The notes below the pieces were generated by a model, which had not been told where the DNA came from, did not search any database, and was given only the letters and a program-made list of their open reading frames with translations. A stretch of DNA of 64,000 nucleotides, from NCBI GenBank assembly GCA_964452645.1, contig CAYVMO010000004.1, forward strand, positions 1 to 64,000. The letters are read 5' to 3'. Source of the stretch: CAYXTW01 sp964452645 (GTDB lineage: Bacteria; Zixibacteria; MSB-5A5; GN15; PGXB01). The position numbers were made by a program, and so were the translations under genes. Of this stretch, positions 54,047 to 63,700 are shown one piece after another; the stretch's first letter is position 1; every line of letters starts with the position of its first letter.

Positions 54047-54781
54047 TTACGTTTCTGCAATAACAATTAATCTCTTGCTATCTGTAACTGAATAATTGAC
54101 AAAGTCGTAGTCTCCATAGTAGAAGGTTTTTCCAAATTTCGTTTTTGCAAAATATCCTTCCAAGACAGATTTTCGCATCGCGTTGTAATGAATTATATCA
54201 TAATCGTGAGTGAATGTGGCTTTTGTTTTCTTAACTTGCAGAATATTAAAAATCACTTGTTTCTCGCTGGGGTATTCCAAGAAAAAGTAGACCGCTCGAT
54301 CTTTAAAAATTCTGGCGGGAATAAATTTCGGCTTCTCGTCCAGAAGCGAATCCGCAATTCCATTGCTGATCACCAAGACTCCACCGTCATTTAGCTGCCC
54401 ATATATGGAATTCAAAGCCCTTATCACATCTTTGTCCTTTAACATATGTGGCAAGCTTGAAGTCATACATATAACCATGTCAAACTTCTGTTTCCATGAA
54501 AGAGACAAAGTACGAAAGTCTTCTTTCAGCAAAGGTATATCCTTGCCTTTTAGATTTTTCTTGGCGGAAGCCAACATTTTAGGTGACAAATCGGAACCCG
54601 AACACTGAATGCCGAATTCGTTCAACATAAACAGATGCCAGCCAGTGCCACATGCACAATCAAGGCATGTTTTCACAGAATATTTTTCGATAAGCTTTCT
54701 GAAAAAGCCTTTTTGCCTAAAGATTTCCTCTTTAGGATTTATATAATCATAATCTTTAGCAAGACTTCTGTAGTTGTTCAT
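54047..54781 (-). CDS. Class I SAM-dependent methyltransferase
   Basis: A 244-residue protein starting at the ATG of MNNYRSLAKDYDYINPKEEI, the form usual for this family; the frame is open to 54805. Motif I is CACGTGWHLFMLN and motif II ends SGSDLSPKML. The remainder, with CMTSSLPHMLKDKDVIRALN, is typical for Methyltransf_25-like small-molecule enzymes. The chosen start follows by 4 bp the stop of an XRE-type regulator relic, which suggests the two were once an operon. Substrate unknown. Confidence 0.82.
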   Translation of the reverse strand: MNNYRSLAKDYDYINPKEEIFRQKGFFRKLIEKYSVKTCLDCACGTGWHLFMLNEFGIQCSGSDLSPKMLASAKKNLKGKDIPLLKEDFRTLSLSWKQKFDMVICMTSSLPHMLKDKDVIRALNSIYGQLNDGGVLVISNGIADSLLDEKPKFIPARIFKDRAVYFFLEYPSEKQVIFNILQVKKTKATFTHDYDIIHYNAMRKSVLEGYFAKTKFGKTFYYGDYDFVNYSVTDSKRLIVIAET

Positions 54782-54785
54782 TTTA

Positions 54786-54857
54786 CTATTTGAACAAATC
54801 TTCAATTGCCACCCTCAACTCTTTGGCGATTTTCGCCACGACAATCATAGAGGGCCT
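54786..54857 (-). pseudogene. C-terminal relic of an XRE-family HTH regulator
   Basis: Minus-strand frame PSMIVVAKIAKELRVAIEDLFK then TAG (54788-54786). NPSL-x-x-(L)-x-KIAKALxV-x-x-x-(D)LF is the end of the Cro/C1 helix-turn-helix fold; only this last helix pair remains. The upstream DNA-recognition part is gone. The relic ends just before the methyltransferase start. Confidence 0.55.
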
Positions 54858-55054
54858 TTTAACAATAAACCTGCAACAGTTATTACAGCACTCGATAAGT
54901 AAGCCTTATTGCCATTCTTGTCAAGTTACTTAATGGTTTTAAAGCCTCGGATTGGCATGCCCACCCTTACCTGATTTATCAGTCCAAAATAAAAGTTCGA
55001 TTGTATCGTCAACCCTATTCTGTAATCTGTTGCGATATGGCTACTTAGATAAAT

Positions 55055-55150
55055 GCGCCCCAATATCACTCTCACCAAGCTCATGTGCAATTCGAATTTC
55101 CAGCGAAATCCCGCGGTTGCATAGCAGATCGAAATCGTTGGAAATCAATT
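55055..55150 (+). repeat. Dispersed repeat, B module (copy B5)
   Basis: GCGCCCCAATATCACTCTCA then CCAAGCTC; 3' end ATCGTTGGAAATCAATT. Solitary and more divergent B copy between the methyltransferase and M23 genes. Confidence 0.55.
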
Positions 55151-55498
55151 CCTTGACAGCATTCGGTCAGCAGAATCTGATTGCCGTTTCAATGATTGAT
55201 CTGTTTCTCCTTGCACAAAGCTGAGGTTCACGACGGCAGCCGTAGCGGATTGGCAGCCGTTCTGACCGGCGGCCGCGAGGCATTCCGGTAAGCATAAATC
55301 CTGATTTGAGCTGCTTACGTTGTGAAACTGGATAAGCTGTCTTACGTATGAAGAAATAGAATGAAGCATCAATTCTCTAAATACAATATGTTCAAGATCC
55401 TTTGCTGATTATAGAGGATTAGCATGCCAATCCCCGGACATGGTACATCGCGACCAATAGGTTGACGAATAACCGTAACCAGAAAAGGAGAAACAAAC
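55151..55498. other. Intergenic region, nothing recognised
   Basis: About 350 bp upstream of the M23 peptidase gene. AGAAAAGGAGAAACAAAC immediately before 55499 is its ribosome site. Otherwise no ORF, RNA or repeat is recognised. Confidence 0.4.
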
Positions 55499-56812
55499 AT
55501 GAAGAGAGCGGCGTTGTGCTTTCTTTTACTGGTCATTGGGGTTAGTCCGGCTATGACCAGGGACTTCTGGAGCCCTCGGGAAATTGTACTTGACACATAC
55601 GAGAAAGCAATTCCGTTTCGGATGGGAGACGCCACCTGCCTCGCCTATGGACTTCACATCACAAACATAGACAAATACCCGATTTCAGTAAAGAAAGTCG
55701 AGGTCTACATTCCAAGCTCAAGCAGTCCTTACAAAGTGTATGCGGGCGACCTGCTGAGAAAGAGCCTGTCTCACATTGGAGTGCCGGGAGGCATAGATGG
55801 TGATTACATAGTGAACAAAGGGCAGAGAGCGATCTTGCATTTTCTGCTTGAATTCAAAGACAAAGATGATGTGCCCGGTGAGTTATCACATCGGGTTGTC
55901 TATTCATTCTTGAGGGAGGAAGGATCTGAAGTTGAAGCTACAACCCGAGGAGGAGGTATCGATGTTGCTGTTGACGCCGAGGCCCTGATTATAGGTCCCC
56001 CGCTGGGCGATGGCGTCTGAATAGCCTTACAGGGTGTAAGCGACGGTTTCACCGGACGTCGGCGGGGCGCGATCAGACCCGTCGGCGGCATACCATATCA
56101 GAAGGCAAGATACGCCATTGATTTTGTGAGATTAGATGAAAAGGGTGAGATGAGGCATGGTGATGTCTCCGAATGTGGGAGTTGGTATAGCTATGGCTGC
56201 CGCGCGACCAGTGTTGCCGATGCGCGAGTTGAGACTATCCAGGATGGTATCCCCGATAGTCGGCCGCTGGATCCCAATATGCTGGATGGCCTGACCGGTA
56301 GCACATTGGCTGGCAACTATGTCATTCTTGACCTCGGTAACGACGAGTTTGCTTTGTATGGCCATTTGAAGCCGGGTAGTATCTCAGTAAAACCAGGGCA
56401 GACGGTTAAGAAAGGGCAAGTCATTGGACTGGTCGGAAACTCGGGAAACTCAGATATCCCTCATATTCACTTCCAGGTGAATCGCCACACTCCAGTCAGA
56501 GGTGAACCCATTCCCTATGGCTTTGAACAGTTTGAATTCATTGACAGGATTGACCCAGCCACGCTCTTCCATCCAACGTCCGAGAACGATATCGTGAATC
56601 GTATCATGGAGAGGGTTATCAACCGAATCATCGAAGCTCGATCCGGGGATGATAGCGTCAACTTATCGAGGGGAGCATCAATAGAGGAGACGATCCGAGC
56701 CTCCTTGAGCCATAGTCGAGAGCGTGATCCGGACCCTGGCCTTGACCTTGGTCAAATGGGCGAAATGCGCACGCTTGAGATGCCCTTGTCCGGCTCAGTA
56801 ATTCGCTTCTGA
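55499..56812 (+). pseudogene. Exported M23 family metallopeptidase gene interrupted by one in-frame TGA
   Basis: One frame of 438 codons, continuous apart from TGA at 56018-56020. Residues 1-20 are a signal peptide; the N-terminal domain (to about 170) precedes the M23/LytM peptidase part, which has YAIDF, GNYVILDLGNDEFALYGHL (central His), and PHIHFQVN. The stop falls in GPPLGDGV-stop-IALQGVSDG, where relatives usually have a tryptophan, so TGG to TGA is the likely change. The downstream part (from GTG 56126) could be made only without its signal. Strong AGGAG ribosome site upstream of 55499. The family cleaves peptidoglycan peptides or acts as an adhesin; activity here is doubtful. Confidence 0.75.
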
Positions 56813-56933
56813 CTCGGATACAACCGAGATTATTTCCATATGTAATTCTGAAAGCAACGCACCATTTATTTTTTTGTGAATCCAGTTGAAGAAGCAAGAG
56901 ATCGCCCGACTTTTTGCGCCGGCGATTCTTATG

Positions 56934-57090
56934 GCGGGGTTGACCATCCTGAACACAGAACTTTTCAATTAAGCTTCAAAATCGGTTAATGGATGCCCCA
57001 ACCTCAGTCACTCAAGGCTTGCATGGGCTCTGAGTTCAGCGGTCAATGATGCCACACCCACAATCAATAGTCCCAACCGTAGTTGGAAAT
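56934..57090 (+). repeat. Dispersed repeat, C module plus divergent B module (copy C2-B7)
   Basis: C module GCGGGGTTGACCATCCTGAA then CACAGAACT. About 58 bp later comes GATGCCCCAACCTCAGTCAC and, at the 3' end, CGTAGTTGGAAATTTC. The 5' module is nearly identical to C1 at 21049; the B part is weak but correctly placed. Confidence 0.5.
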
Positions 57091-57209
57091 TTCTCGCCAC
57101 TTAGCCAATAAGAAACACCAAGAAGCGATATAAGAAATATATCATCATAGGAACATACCTATTGTCATATCGAAGGAAATCGATCACGCATGGGTTTATA
57201 AGTAACAGT

Positions 57210-58223
57210 CTAATCCTCAAAGCTGATAAGTTTTATATGGTAAAGGTGTCGGCTTTCCCGCCTTTCTTTGATTATCTCGAGCAGACTCTCCGCTTCCTTG
57301 ACCCGGCTTTCGCACAAATCCATATATCCCTCGCTTTCAAAGTCAGCCTTCAATTTCTCAGCAATCTTCTTCTCTTTGAGCCAAATCTCATGTTCGATTT
57401 CGGTGAAACACCACGTCCGGTATGAAAGCCCACTATTGTTCAGCGCCTTTGCGAGCCTGGTGGAATCTGCATTGAGAAGATCTCTCGACTCACCCGGCTT
57501 GATAATTTGACTGTAGAATAAGCCCATCTGTCCGGTATCACCAATGATTCTCTTCATTGCCACCACTGTTTCATCGAGATCATCAACAAAATAGAGGGTG
57601 TCCAACGCAATGATTGTATCGAATGAATTGGAAGGGAAATTGAGCTCATTCATATCACAGACGCAGAAAGACAATCGGTCCCGTTTCATCGCCGTCCGTT
57701 CGTTTGCTCGATCAATAATACCCTCCGCAAAATCCACTCCCATGATTTTTGCTCCTGTCCTGTCGGACAAATATTCGGTAATTCTGCCCACTCCACAACC
57801 GAGATCGAGCACTCTATTAGCGGGAGTCAGATCAAGTACTTCCATGAGTTTGTCCAATTGTTCCTTATCGACCATGCTGCACTGGCAGAGATCGATACTA
57901 TACACAAGCTCACAGAAGCGCGAGTAGGCTTTGCACTCACAAGATTTGGTCATCCATTCATCGAAGTCGGAACTCATCTTCTTTTTGCGAAACCCTGTCG
58001 CCAGCTTGGCAGCCTTGTCCGACAAGGAGTAGAGACCGTTGTCAAGTTGAAGATGACCCTTCGCTATCAGGCTTTTGTAAGCTTCGGTCCAGTCCACAAG
58101 ATCATCAACGAAAAACCGTTTCCCGAAATCATCAAGTGCAGATTTATTGGGTGACTGCCTCCTGAGCACGATGCTCCTGACCCCGATTAATAGCTGTTTT
58201 TCAGCTTCCGAGAACTCCGGCAT
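57210..58223 (-). CDS. SAM-dependent methyltransferase with N-terminal winged-helix-like extension
   Basis: A 337-residue protein. Residues 1 to about 85 look like a helical, possibly winged-helix domain (LIAKGHLQLDNGLYSLSDKA). The methyltransferase part begins near 115. Motif I is LDLGCGVGRITEYL, motif II ends MGVDFAEGII, and motif IV is IIALDTLYFVDDLD. The rest is a SAM-methyltransferase cap ending in an Arg-rich helix. Substrate unknown. Neighbours are repeats and unrelated genes. Confidence 0.8.
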   Translation of the reverse strand: MPEFSEAEKQLLIGVRSIVLRRQSPNKSALDDFGKRFFVDDLVDWTEAYKSLIAKGHLQLDNGLYSLSDKAAKLATGFRKKKMSSDFDEWMTKSCECKAYSRFCELVYSIDLCQCSMVDKEQLDKLMEVLDLTPANRVLDLGCGVGRITEYLSDRTGAKIMGVDFAEGIIDRANERTAMKRDRLSFCVCDMNELNFPSNSFDTIIALDTLYFVDDLDETVVAMKRIIGDTGQMGLFYSQIIKPGESRDLLNADSTRLAKALNNSGLSYRTWCFTEIEHEIWLKEKKIAEKLKADFESEGYMDLCESRVKEAESLLEIIKERRESRHLYHIKLISFED

Positions 58224-58490
58224 CTGAAAACCCCATCCAATTCATTGACTAATCGTTCAATAACTTAAAATATAGGCATTAGCCAGCCTTAAAGCAATTG
58301 TCGATAAATTGTATATCATCAGACAATTCGGGGACGCAACATTAAAAGTTAGGACAAGCTTTGCTTGATAGCAACTGCCTTTTCATGTGCAGGAATTGGA
58401 TAAGGAAACAAAAACTCGATGGATTGGGTTTCGTGTATTGAATAGTCCAAATAAATGCAAGTATATGTATTACAATAGATTACGACAAAA

Positions 58491-58545
58491 GCGGGGTCTA
58501 CGAGACGACTTCCGCAACTGGGTGATTGAAAACGCAGCGGCGTAA
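58491..58545 (+). repeat. Dispersed repeat, A module (copy A4)
   Basis: GCGGGGTCTACGAGACGAC, TTCCGCAACTGGGTGATTG and GCAGCGGCGTAA. Solitary A copy between divergent methyltransferase and thioredoxin genes. Confidence 0.7.
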
Positions 58546-58691
58546 TTGATTGATAATCATAAGGTTACATTAAAAATCCTAATTGACTGGCCAGTGGCAG
58601 ACAACAGCCGTGGAGTATTTGTCCGTGAAGCTTGACTTTTGCCCATATCCATCTATCTTCCTATTGACGATTACCATGAACCTCGTATAAG

Positions 58692-59918
58692 GTGATACAG
58701 GTGGATGTATATTCGAATGGAAAAAGGAATCGATACATTGTCCTGATGATTTGTCTGACGGTTGCGCTGCCGGCTGTTCTCTTTGGGCAGACAACACATA
58801 CAGTTAAGCTGTCCAGGCAGATTTTGTCCGATTCGTCTAAGTATCATGGATCGAAGGCGCTTGAATTTGTAAAACCGGCCGCAGGAACCGTTGCCGTTCC
58901 TCCGCACTGGAGCGCCCTTGAAACAGCGGTAATTATCGAAAACCCCCGGCTGCGACCGACCGTCATTGCACGATTCCATGACGATAAGGGCGTTGTCAGA
59001 TATGCGGTGGCCGACGACGGGGGAACCGTTTTTGATTCTACATCAGTGTTGTCTTTCCACCTCAGTGGCGATCGGCAGATTGCCGATTTAACAATCACCG
59101 TACAGCCGGAAGGAAAGTCTGATACCACCTTGAAGCAATTCGCTGGCAAGATTTTCCTTTCCAAAGACCGTGTCATTGCCCGTCTTGCAGAGTGCCGGGA
59201 AGGGACTCTTCGGATTGGAAATCGGGACTATGACATTTGCATCTATGCGTCGTCAATAAACAACCCGTTTTATGACTTGTCGACCGATGCTGTCTGCCTT
59301 ATTGACATGAACCGCGATGGCACTTATTCATGGATATGGCAGATCGATGATTCAATCGGGACCATTATTCCTTCTGAGCGAATTGTGTTAACCAAACCTT
59401 TCAGTATCGACGGACATAAACTTAAAGCATTGTCGATAGATTCCGCAGGCACAATGTTCACTTGCTCCGATTATCCCGGAGATACGGCGGCGGTTATCGG
59501 TTTTTTTGCACCCGGATTTTCCTTTACTGATCTGGATGGTATAAATCACACACTCGCCGATATGAAAGGTCGTGTCGTCCTGGTAACATTCTGGTCAGGT
59601 AAATGTCCATACTGCGAGAAAATTCGGCCGCGACTGGATACGCTCGTCCTGCGTTATGACACCACCCGATTTCAAGCGATATCTGCCGTTATTGATTCGG
59701 ATAGAGTAGCGATCATGAAATTTCTTCAAAATAGGCCATACGGTGGAATTATCGTTCCCTATAATGCGCCGTTATGGAATATGTACAATTCCCGCAAGAC
59801 GACACCGGTATATTACGTTATTGATCCGGATGGGGCAGTGGTATTTTCGGGAACTGGTGCATCGGCGTTTACAATAGTCGAACGTATTGTTGCTGACAAG
59901 CTCTCATCCCATCAATAA
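58692..59918 (+). CDS. Exported TlpA-like thioredoxin-fold protein
   Basis: A 408-residue protein, GTG start (another GTG three codons later). Signal or anchor helix at about 15-31. A long N-terminal region (35-270) of beta-rich sequence precedes a C-terminal AhpC/TlpA thioredoxin domain (from FFAPGFSFTDLDGI) with the active site KCPYC (Cys305, Cys308) and the cis-Pro region TTPVYYVIDPDG. It probably reduces or exchanges disulfides in envelope proteins. The N-terminal domain (Asp-rich DLSTDAVCLIDMNRDG) has no function I can name. Monocistronic. Confidence 0.8.
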   Translation: MIQVDVYSNGKRNRYIVLMICLTVALPAVLFGQTTHTVKLSRQILSDSSKYHGSKALEFVKPAAGTVAVPPHWSALETAVIIENPRLRPTVIARFHDDKGVVRYAVADDGGTVFDSTSVLSFHLSGDRQIADLTITVQPEGKSDTTLKQFAGKIFLSKDRVIARLAECREGTLRIGNRDYDICIYASSINNPFYDLSTDAVCLIDMNRDGTYSWIWQIDDSIGTIIPSERIVLTKPFSIDGHKLKALSIDSAGTMFTCSDYPGDTAAVIGFFAPGFSFTDLDGINHTLADMKGRVVLVTFWSGKCPYCEKIRPRLDTLVLRYDTTRFQAISAVIDSDRVAIMKFLQNRPYGGIIVPYNAPLWNMYNSRKTTPVYYVIDPDGAVVFSGTGASAFTIVERIVADKLSSHQ

Positions 59919-60056
59919 AGCTTTTCGGGACTGATCCGAAGTAATCCCGTGTCGAATAATCGGCAACTTACAGGATCACTTTAAATATTCAGTAATTTGG
60001 AAATAAAAAATACTATATTAAAGATACCATGTAACCATTGCTCGGAGCATGAAGAA

Positions 60057-60437
60057 ATGAGAGCGCCGTTCCAGATTCTGGTCATCCCGTTCCGCCTTAC
60101 GGAAACAGGAATGGAATTTGCCGTACTTATGCGAAGTGATGCCGACTACTGGCAATTTGTTGCTGGTGGCGGTGAAGATGACGAGACGCCGGATCAAGCA
60201 GCTCATCGCGAGACCGAAGAGGAGACCGGCTTGGTCAGTACCCTCGTACCCCTTGACTTTTTCTCGACGTTCCCTAAGTCATGCTTTGCCGCTGCGAATT
60301 CATGGGGCCGGGACGTTTTCGTCATTCCCCAATATTGCTTCGCCATTGACGCAGGCAGCCGTGACATCGTGCTGTCAAATGAGCATACCGAATTCCGATG
60401 GATTCCATTTGAGGAAGCATCCGAACTTCTCAAGTAG
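60057..60437 (+). CDS. NUDIX hydrolase
   Basis: A 126-residue protein from ATG 60057 (the frame extends to a TTG at 59997). The NUDIX box is complete: GGGEDDETPDQAAHRETEEE followed by TGL, with conserved Gly, Glu, Arg-Glu, Glu-Glu and Gly. It begins RAPFQILVIPFRL, typical of dATP/dGTP-type or dinucleoside polyphosphate pyrophosphohydrolases. It hydrolyses a nucleoside diphosphate linked to X; exact substrate unknown. Single gene in front of repeat A5. Confidence 0.86.
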   Translation: MRAPFQILVIPFRLTETGMEFAVLMRSDADYWQFVAGGGEDDETPDQAAHRETEEETGLVSTLVPLDFFSTFPKSCFAAANSWGRDVFVIPQYCFAIDAGSRDIVLSNEHTEFRWIPFEEASELLK

Positions 60438-60565
60438 GACAGTAATCGCAATGCCCTTTGGGAAATAAACGAAAGGTTGAAACCCCAAACAGCGGCCTGG
60501 AGCCCTAATCCTTGAGCAACCCCTAAAAAAATAAGCCGTTGCATTGTAACGACTTAAGTATTATG

Positions 60566-60619
60566 GCGGGGTCTACGAGACGAGTTCCGCAACTGGGTGA
60601 TGGAAAATTCAGCAGCATA
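60566..60619 (+). repeat. Dispersed repeat, A module (copy A5)
   Basis: GCGGGGTCTACGAGACGAG, TTCCGCAACTGGGTGATGG and TTCAGCAGCATAA. Solitary A copy between the convergent NUDIX and secreted-protein genes. Confidence 0.68.
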
Positions 60620-60693
60620 ATTGGCTTGGAATCCATATTAATATTTTGCGGTACTTTGACTTAGCCAACATTTGCAATAATCGAATTTTAATA

Positions 60694-60727
60694 AATAAAA
60701 AATGGGCCGGGGAGGCCCAGCCCATTA
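60694..60727 (-). terminator. Rho-independent terminator of the secreted dockerin-like protein gene
   Basis: On the minus strand, 20 bp past the stop, the sequence AATGGGCTGGGCC, a short loop and GGCCCATT can pair, followed by a run of T residues (TTTTTTATTT). A GC-rich stem plus U-tract is the standard intrinsic terminator. Confidence 0.8.
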
Positions 60728-60747
60728 AGTTTGGTTTTCGATTACCT

Positions 60748-63700
60748 CTATTTCAGTAGCAGCATTTTTTTGCTTTTAACAAAATCACCGGCCCTTAGTC
60801 GGTAGAAGTAAACACCGGTGGCGACTTCGCGCCCTTGGGAATCTGTGCTGTTCCATTTCGCGGTATAATATCCGGCATCCAGTTGATCGTTAATAAGTGT
60901 AGTCACTCGCTGACCGAGAATATTGAATATTTCCAGTTCGACATGGGATGATTTCGGCAAAGCGAATTTTATGGTCGTGGTTGGGTTAAATGGATTGGGA
61001 TAGTTTTGGTCCAATGAAAACTCACGCGGAAGAATAATATTGTTGAACTTAAATGGAATAGGCTGCGATGATTTATCTGCTGCCAGAATCGACAGTATTT
61101 CAACTTCTCCATCAATTTCAATAATCTCGGTTTTACCCTTAGGGATGAATTTTCGGCCTTCTGCGTCAACCATGCCAAGCGTGATAATATCTCCATCCTG
61201 GCTGTAATAAAGCTTCACGCCATCAACCAAACTTCCAAGGGTAGCTGTTCTTGCGTCTTTGGATTTTAGTATCATCTCAATGCCAAAAATTTCTTCGGGA
61301 CTGTTTATTTCAATTACACTCTTGCCTTCTTTAGATGAGCACACGATTAAAGCGCTATCAGACTTGGGAGTCTTTTTAACTGATGCAAATGTCTTGTCTG
61401 AGCCTATACAATCCGGCGAAGGGCCTTCAAGATATAAGAATGAAATCAGATATGTTATATCAAATATGTTTTTAAGTCCGTCCCGGCCATTTAGGTCGGC
61501 CAGATACGGATGACATGGATCAGGGCCGTCCAGATACAAATTGGTTATTAGGTAGGTGATATCAAAAATATTTACAGTGGTATCGCAATTTACGTCGCCG
61601 CAGACAAAGGGAAAGGACATTGTCGTGCGAGTGTCAAATGAATCGGGGGGAGATTCCACAAAACCAAGATTATCAGTAGCAATACTATAAAAGCTATAGG
61701 TATGCTCATCTTCGGTGAAAACAAATTCGGACGATGTCGCCGTCGTGTCTTCAAGCCATAGTTGATATACACCACTGCTATCGACATCGTAATATACTGA
61801 ATAGTATTTAATACCTGAGCCCAAACCATCTGAACCGGCCCAATCTACTGTGAAATAGAGTGAATCCATGGTGGCTGGCAGCGCCAGGACCTCACTCTCC
61901 GGCGGATCAGCGTCAATAGTATTTAAATATGGGCGTTCTTTCGGCGCAGGACTCCAGAATGGGCAGGTATCGCAGGCGGGAAGCGAATCAAAATTCACAA
62001 AGGCCTGATTGGTGATTTGTGTACCAGTGATTAAATCAGGCAATGGATCAATGGTAAAATCAACCCATCCGATATTATATCCGGTTGAATCTATAGGCGG
62101 CAAAAATCCAGCCATAGGATCTTCCGGCGGTTCGCCGGTAATTGGATCGATTGAGCGGAGTGTCCACTTCACTATCCGGTTGTCAGGGTCATAAGTTCCT
62201 TCCACATTTACAAGAAGGCTTTCATCGGGTCGCATATCTACATCAATATTGAAATATTGCCCGCCACCAAGAGGGATATCCCATTTTAGGAATCCAAAAT
62301 CAGTAAAACCGAATGAAGTAATCTCAAAATCTTCATCAAGCGTATCTTCGATGTAGACGTTTTGCGCCGGGGCTGTGGCTTCTTCATGGTTCCAAAAATC
62401 GATTCTATAATTATAATTCCCTTTGGTATTTTTAACATATCGCTTCAACGAATCTATTGGGTCTTCAGCAGTATCAAATCCATTTGGTCCAATTTTGTCT
62501 TCGGGTGTTGAAGAACCAGTTGGAATTATACTAATTGATGCCGAAGAGGGGGGGATAGGTGGTGGAAAGGCATCTGAACATACTTCATCTATGTTAACAA
62601 TTGTTAATATAAGTTTAACAATATCTTTTATTAGCTCGAATAGTTCGGCCTGTGGGCCTGTAAACTCAGTACACTGTAACATTATATTATACATTATTTG
62701 AAGATGGTTAAAGGCCCTTACCCCATATATTTCTTCTGCCAGTACTTTCCAGAGCCCATCATATAGCTGAAGAAGACAATCTATACCTGGCGCAAGATCA
62801 GTTACAGCCAAAATTAGACTACGTATGCAATCAATCACAGCGGGATTTATTGGTGAACCATAAATAGCCGGATTTGCCCAAGCCGTCAACTCAAATTGAT
62901 TTGTACCAACTGGCACCAATATTTTAATTGTTAGTTCGCCATCGCAGTAAGCCGGAATTTTAGATAAAAGTACAGGGAATACTATTTCCGAATTATAAAT
63001 GAGATGTGTAGGGACAATGTCCCAATTTGTAGTGTCCGTTGAATCGGGGGGAGGGATAAATTGAAAGTCTAATTCAACTTGTGAATTTTCTGGAATTCCG
63101 GCAATCCATAATGGTACTCCAATCGCATCTATATTTCCATTATTTTGAATTGTGAAGATAAATGACTGTAGTCTACCATAACGAATATGATTCCTACCCA
63201 TAATATCGACCCATATTTCCACTCCTACACTGGTTTCAATCGTGAAAGCTTGATTCGCCGTATCACTCTGCCCGCTCGGATTTGTAATAATAAACTGCCA
63301 CTCACCTGTTTCAGTTCCCGAGAAATCAAATGTTGATATTAATTCCGTACCGGTTGAATCACCATATACATATTCGGCTACAACACTGTCATAACTTTCT
63401 CTGGCGAGATACACGGTTGCTGCCGAATCTAAACCGGTTCCCGATACAATTACCGTTACCGGTCCCTGGCCGCCCGTATAAGTTGAAAGGCCGGTTAAAG
63501 TCGGTTCAATTGGCGGGAGTGATGGAGTAGCTGTAGTGCTAACATATAACATGTATTGTCTTTTCTGGTCATCACCGGTTCCCTGCAATACAGCAGAGTC
63601 CATATAGCGCAGATAATATCTCCCTGCTGGTGGACTTATTATTTTGCCTTCAATATGATAGCCATTCGGGGGATTATTAAATAGCCAATGTTGAGTCGGA

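Noticed and set aside
38977..56020. Alternative genetic code (TGA or TAG read as sense)
   Set aside because: TGA and TAG end intact conserved genes in the same window (for example TGA at the racemase and aspartic-protease ends, TAG at the GT87-like gene end), so two interrupted genes are better explained by mutation or sequence error.
21049..60619. Dispersed A/B/C repeats as CRISPR array
   Set aside because: Copies are kilobases apart, with intact genes between them, variable composition and no cas genes; spacing is irregular.
29787..60619. Dispersed repeats as integron attC sites with gene cassettes
   Set aside because: Same orientation, hairpins and orphan genes between copies fit superficially, but there is no integron integrase, no GTTRRRY/RYYYAAC core pair, genes lie on both strands with own promoters, and one copy set flanks whole operons.
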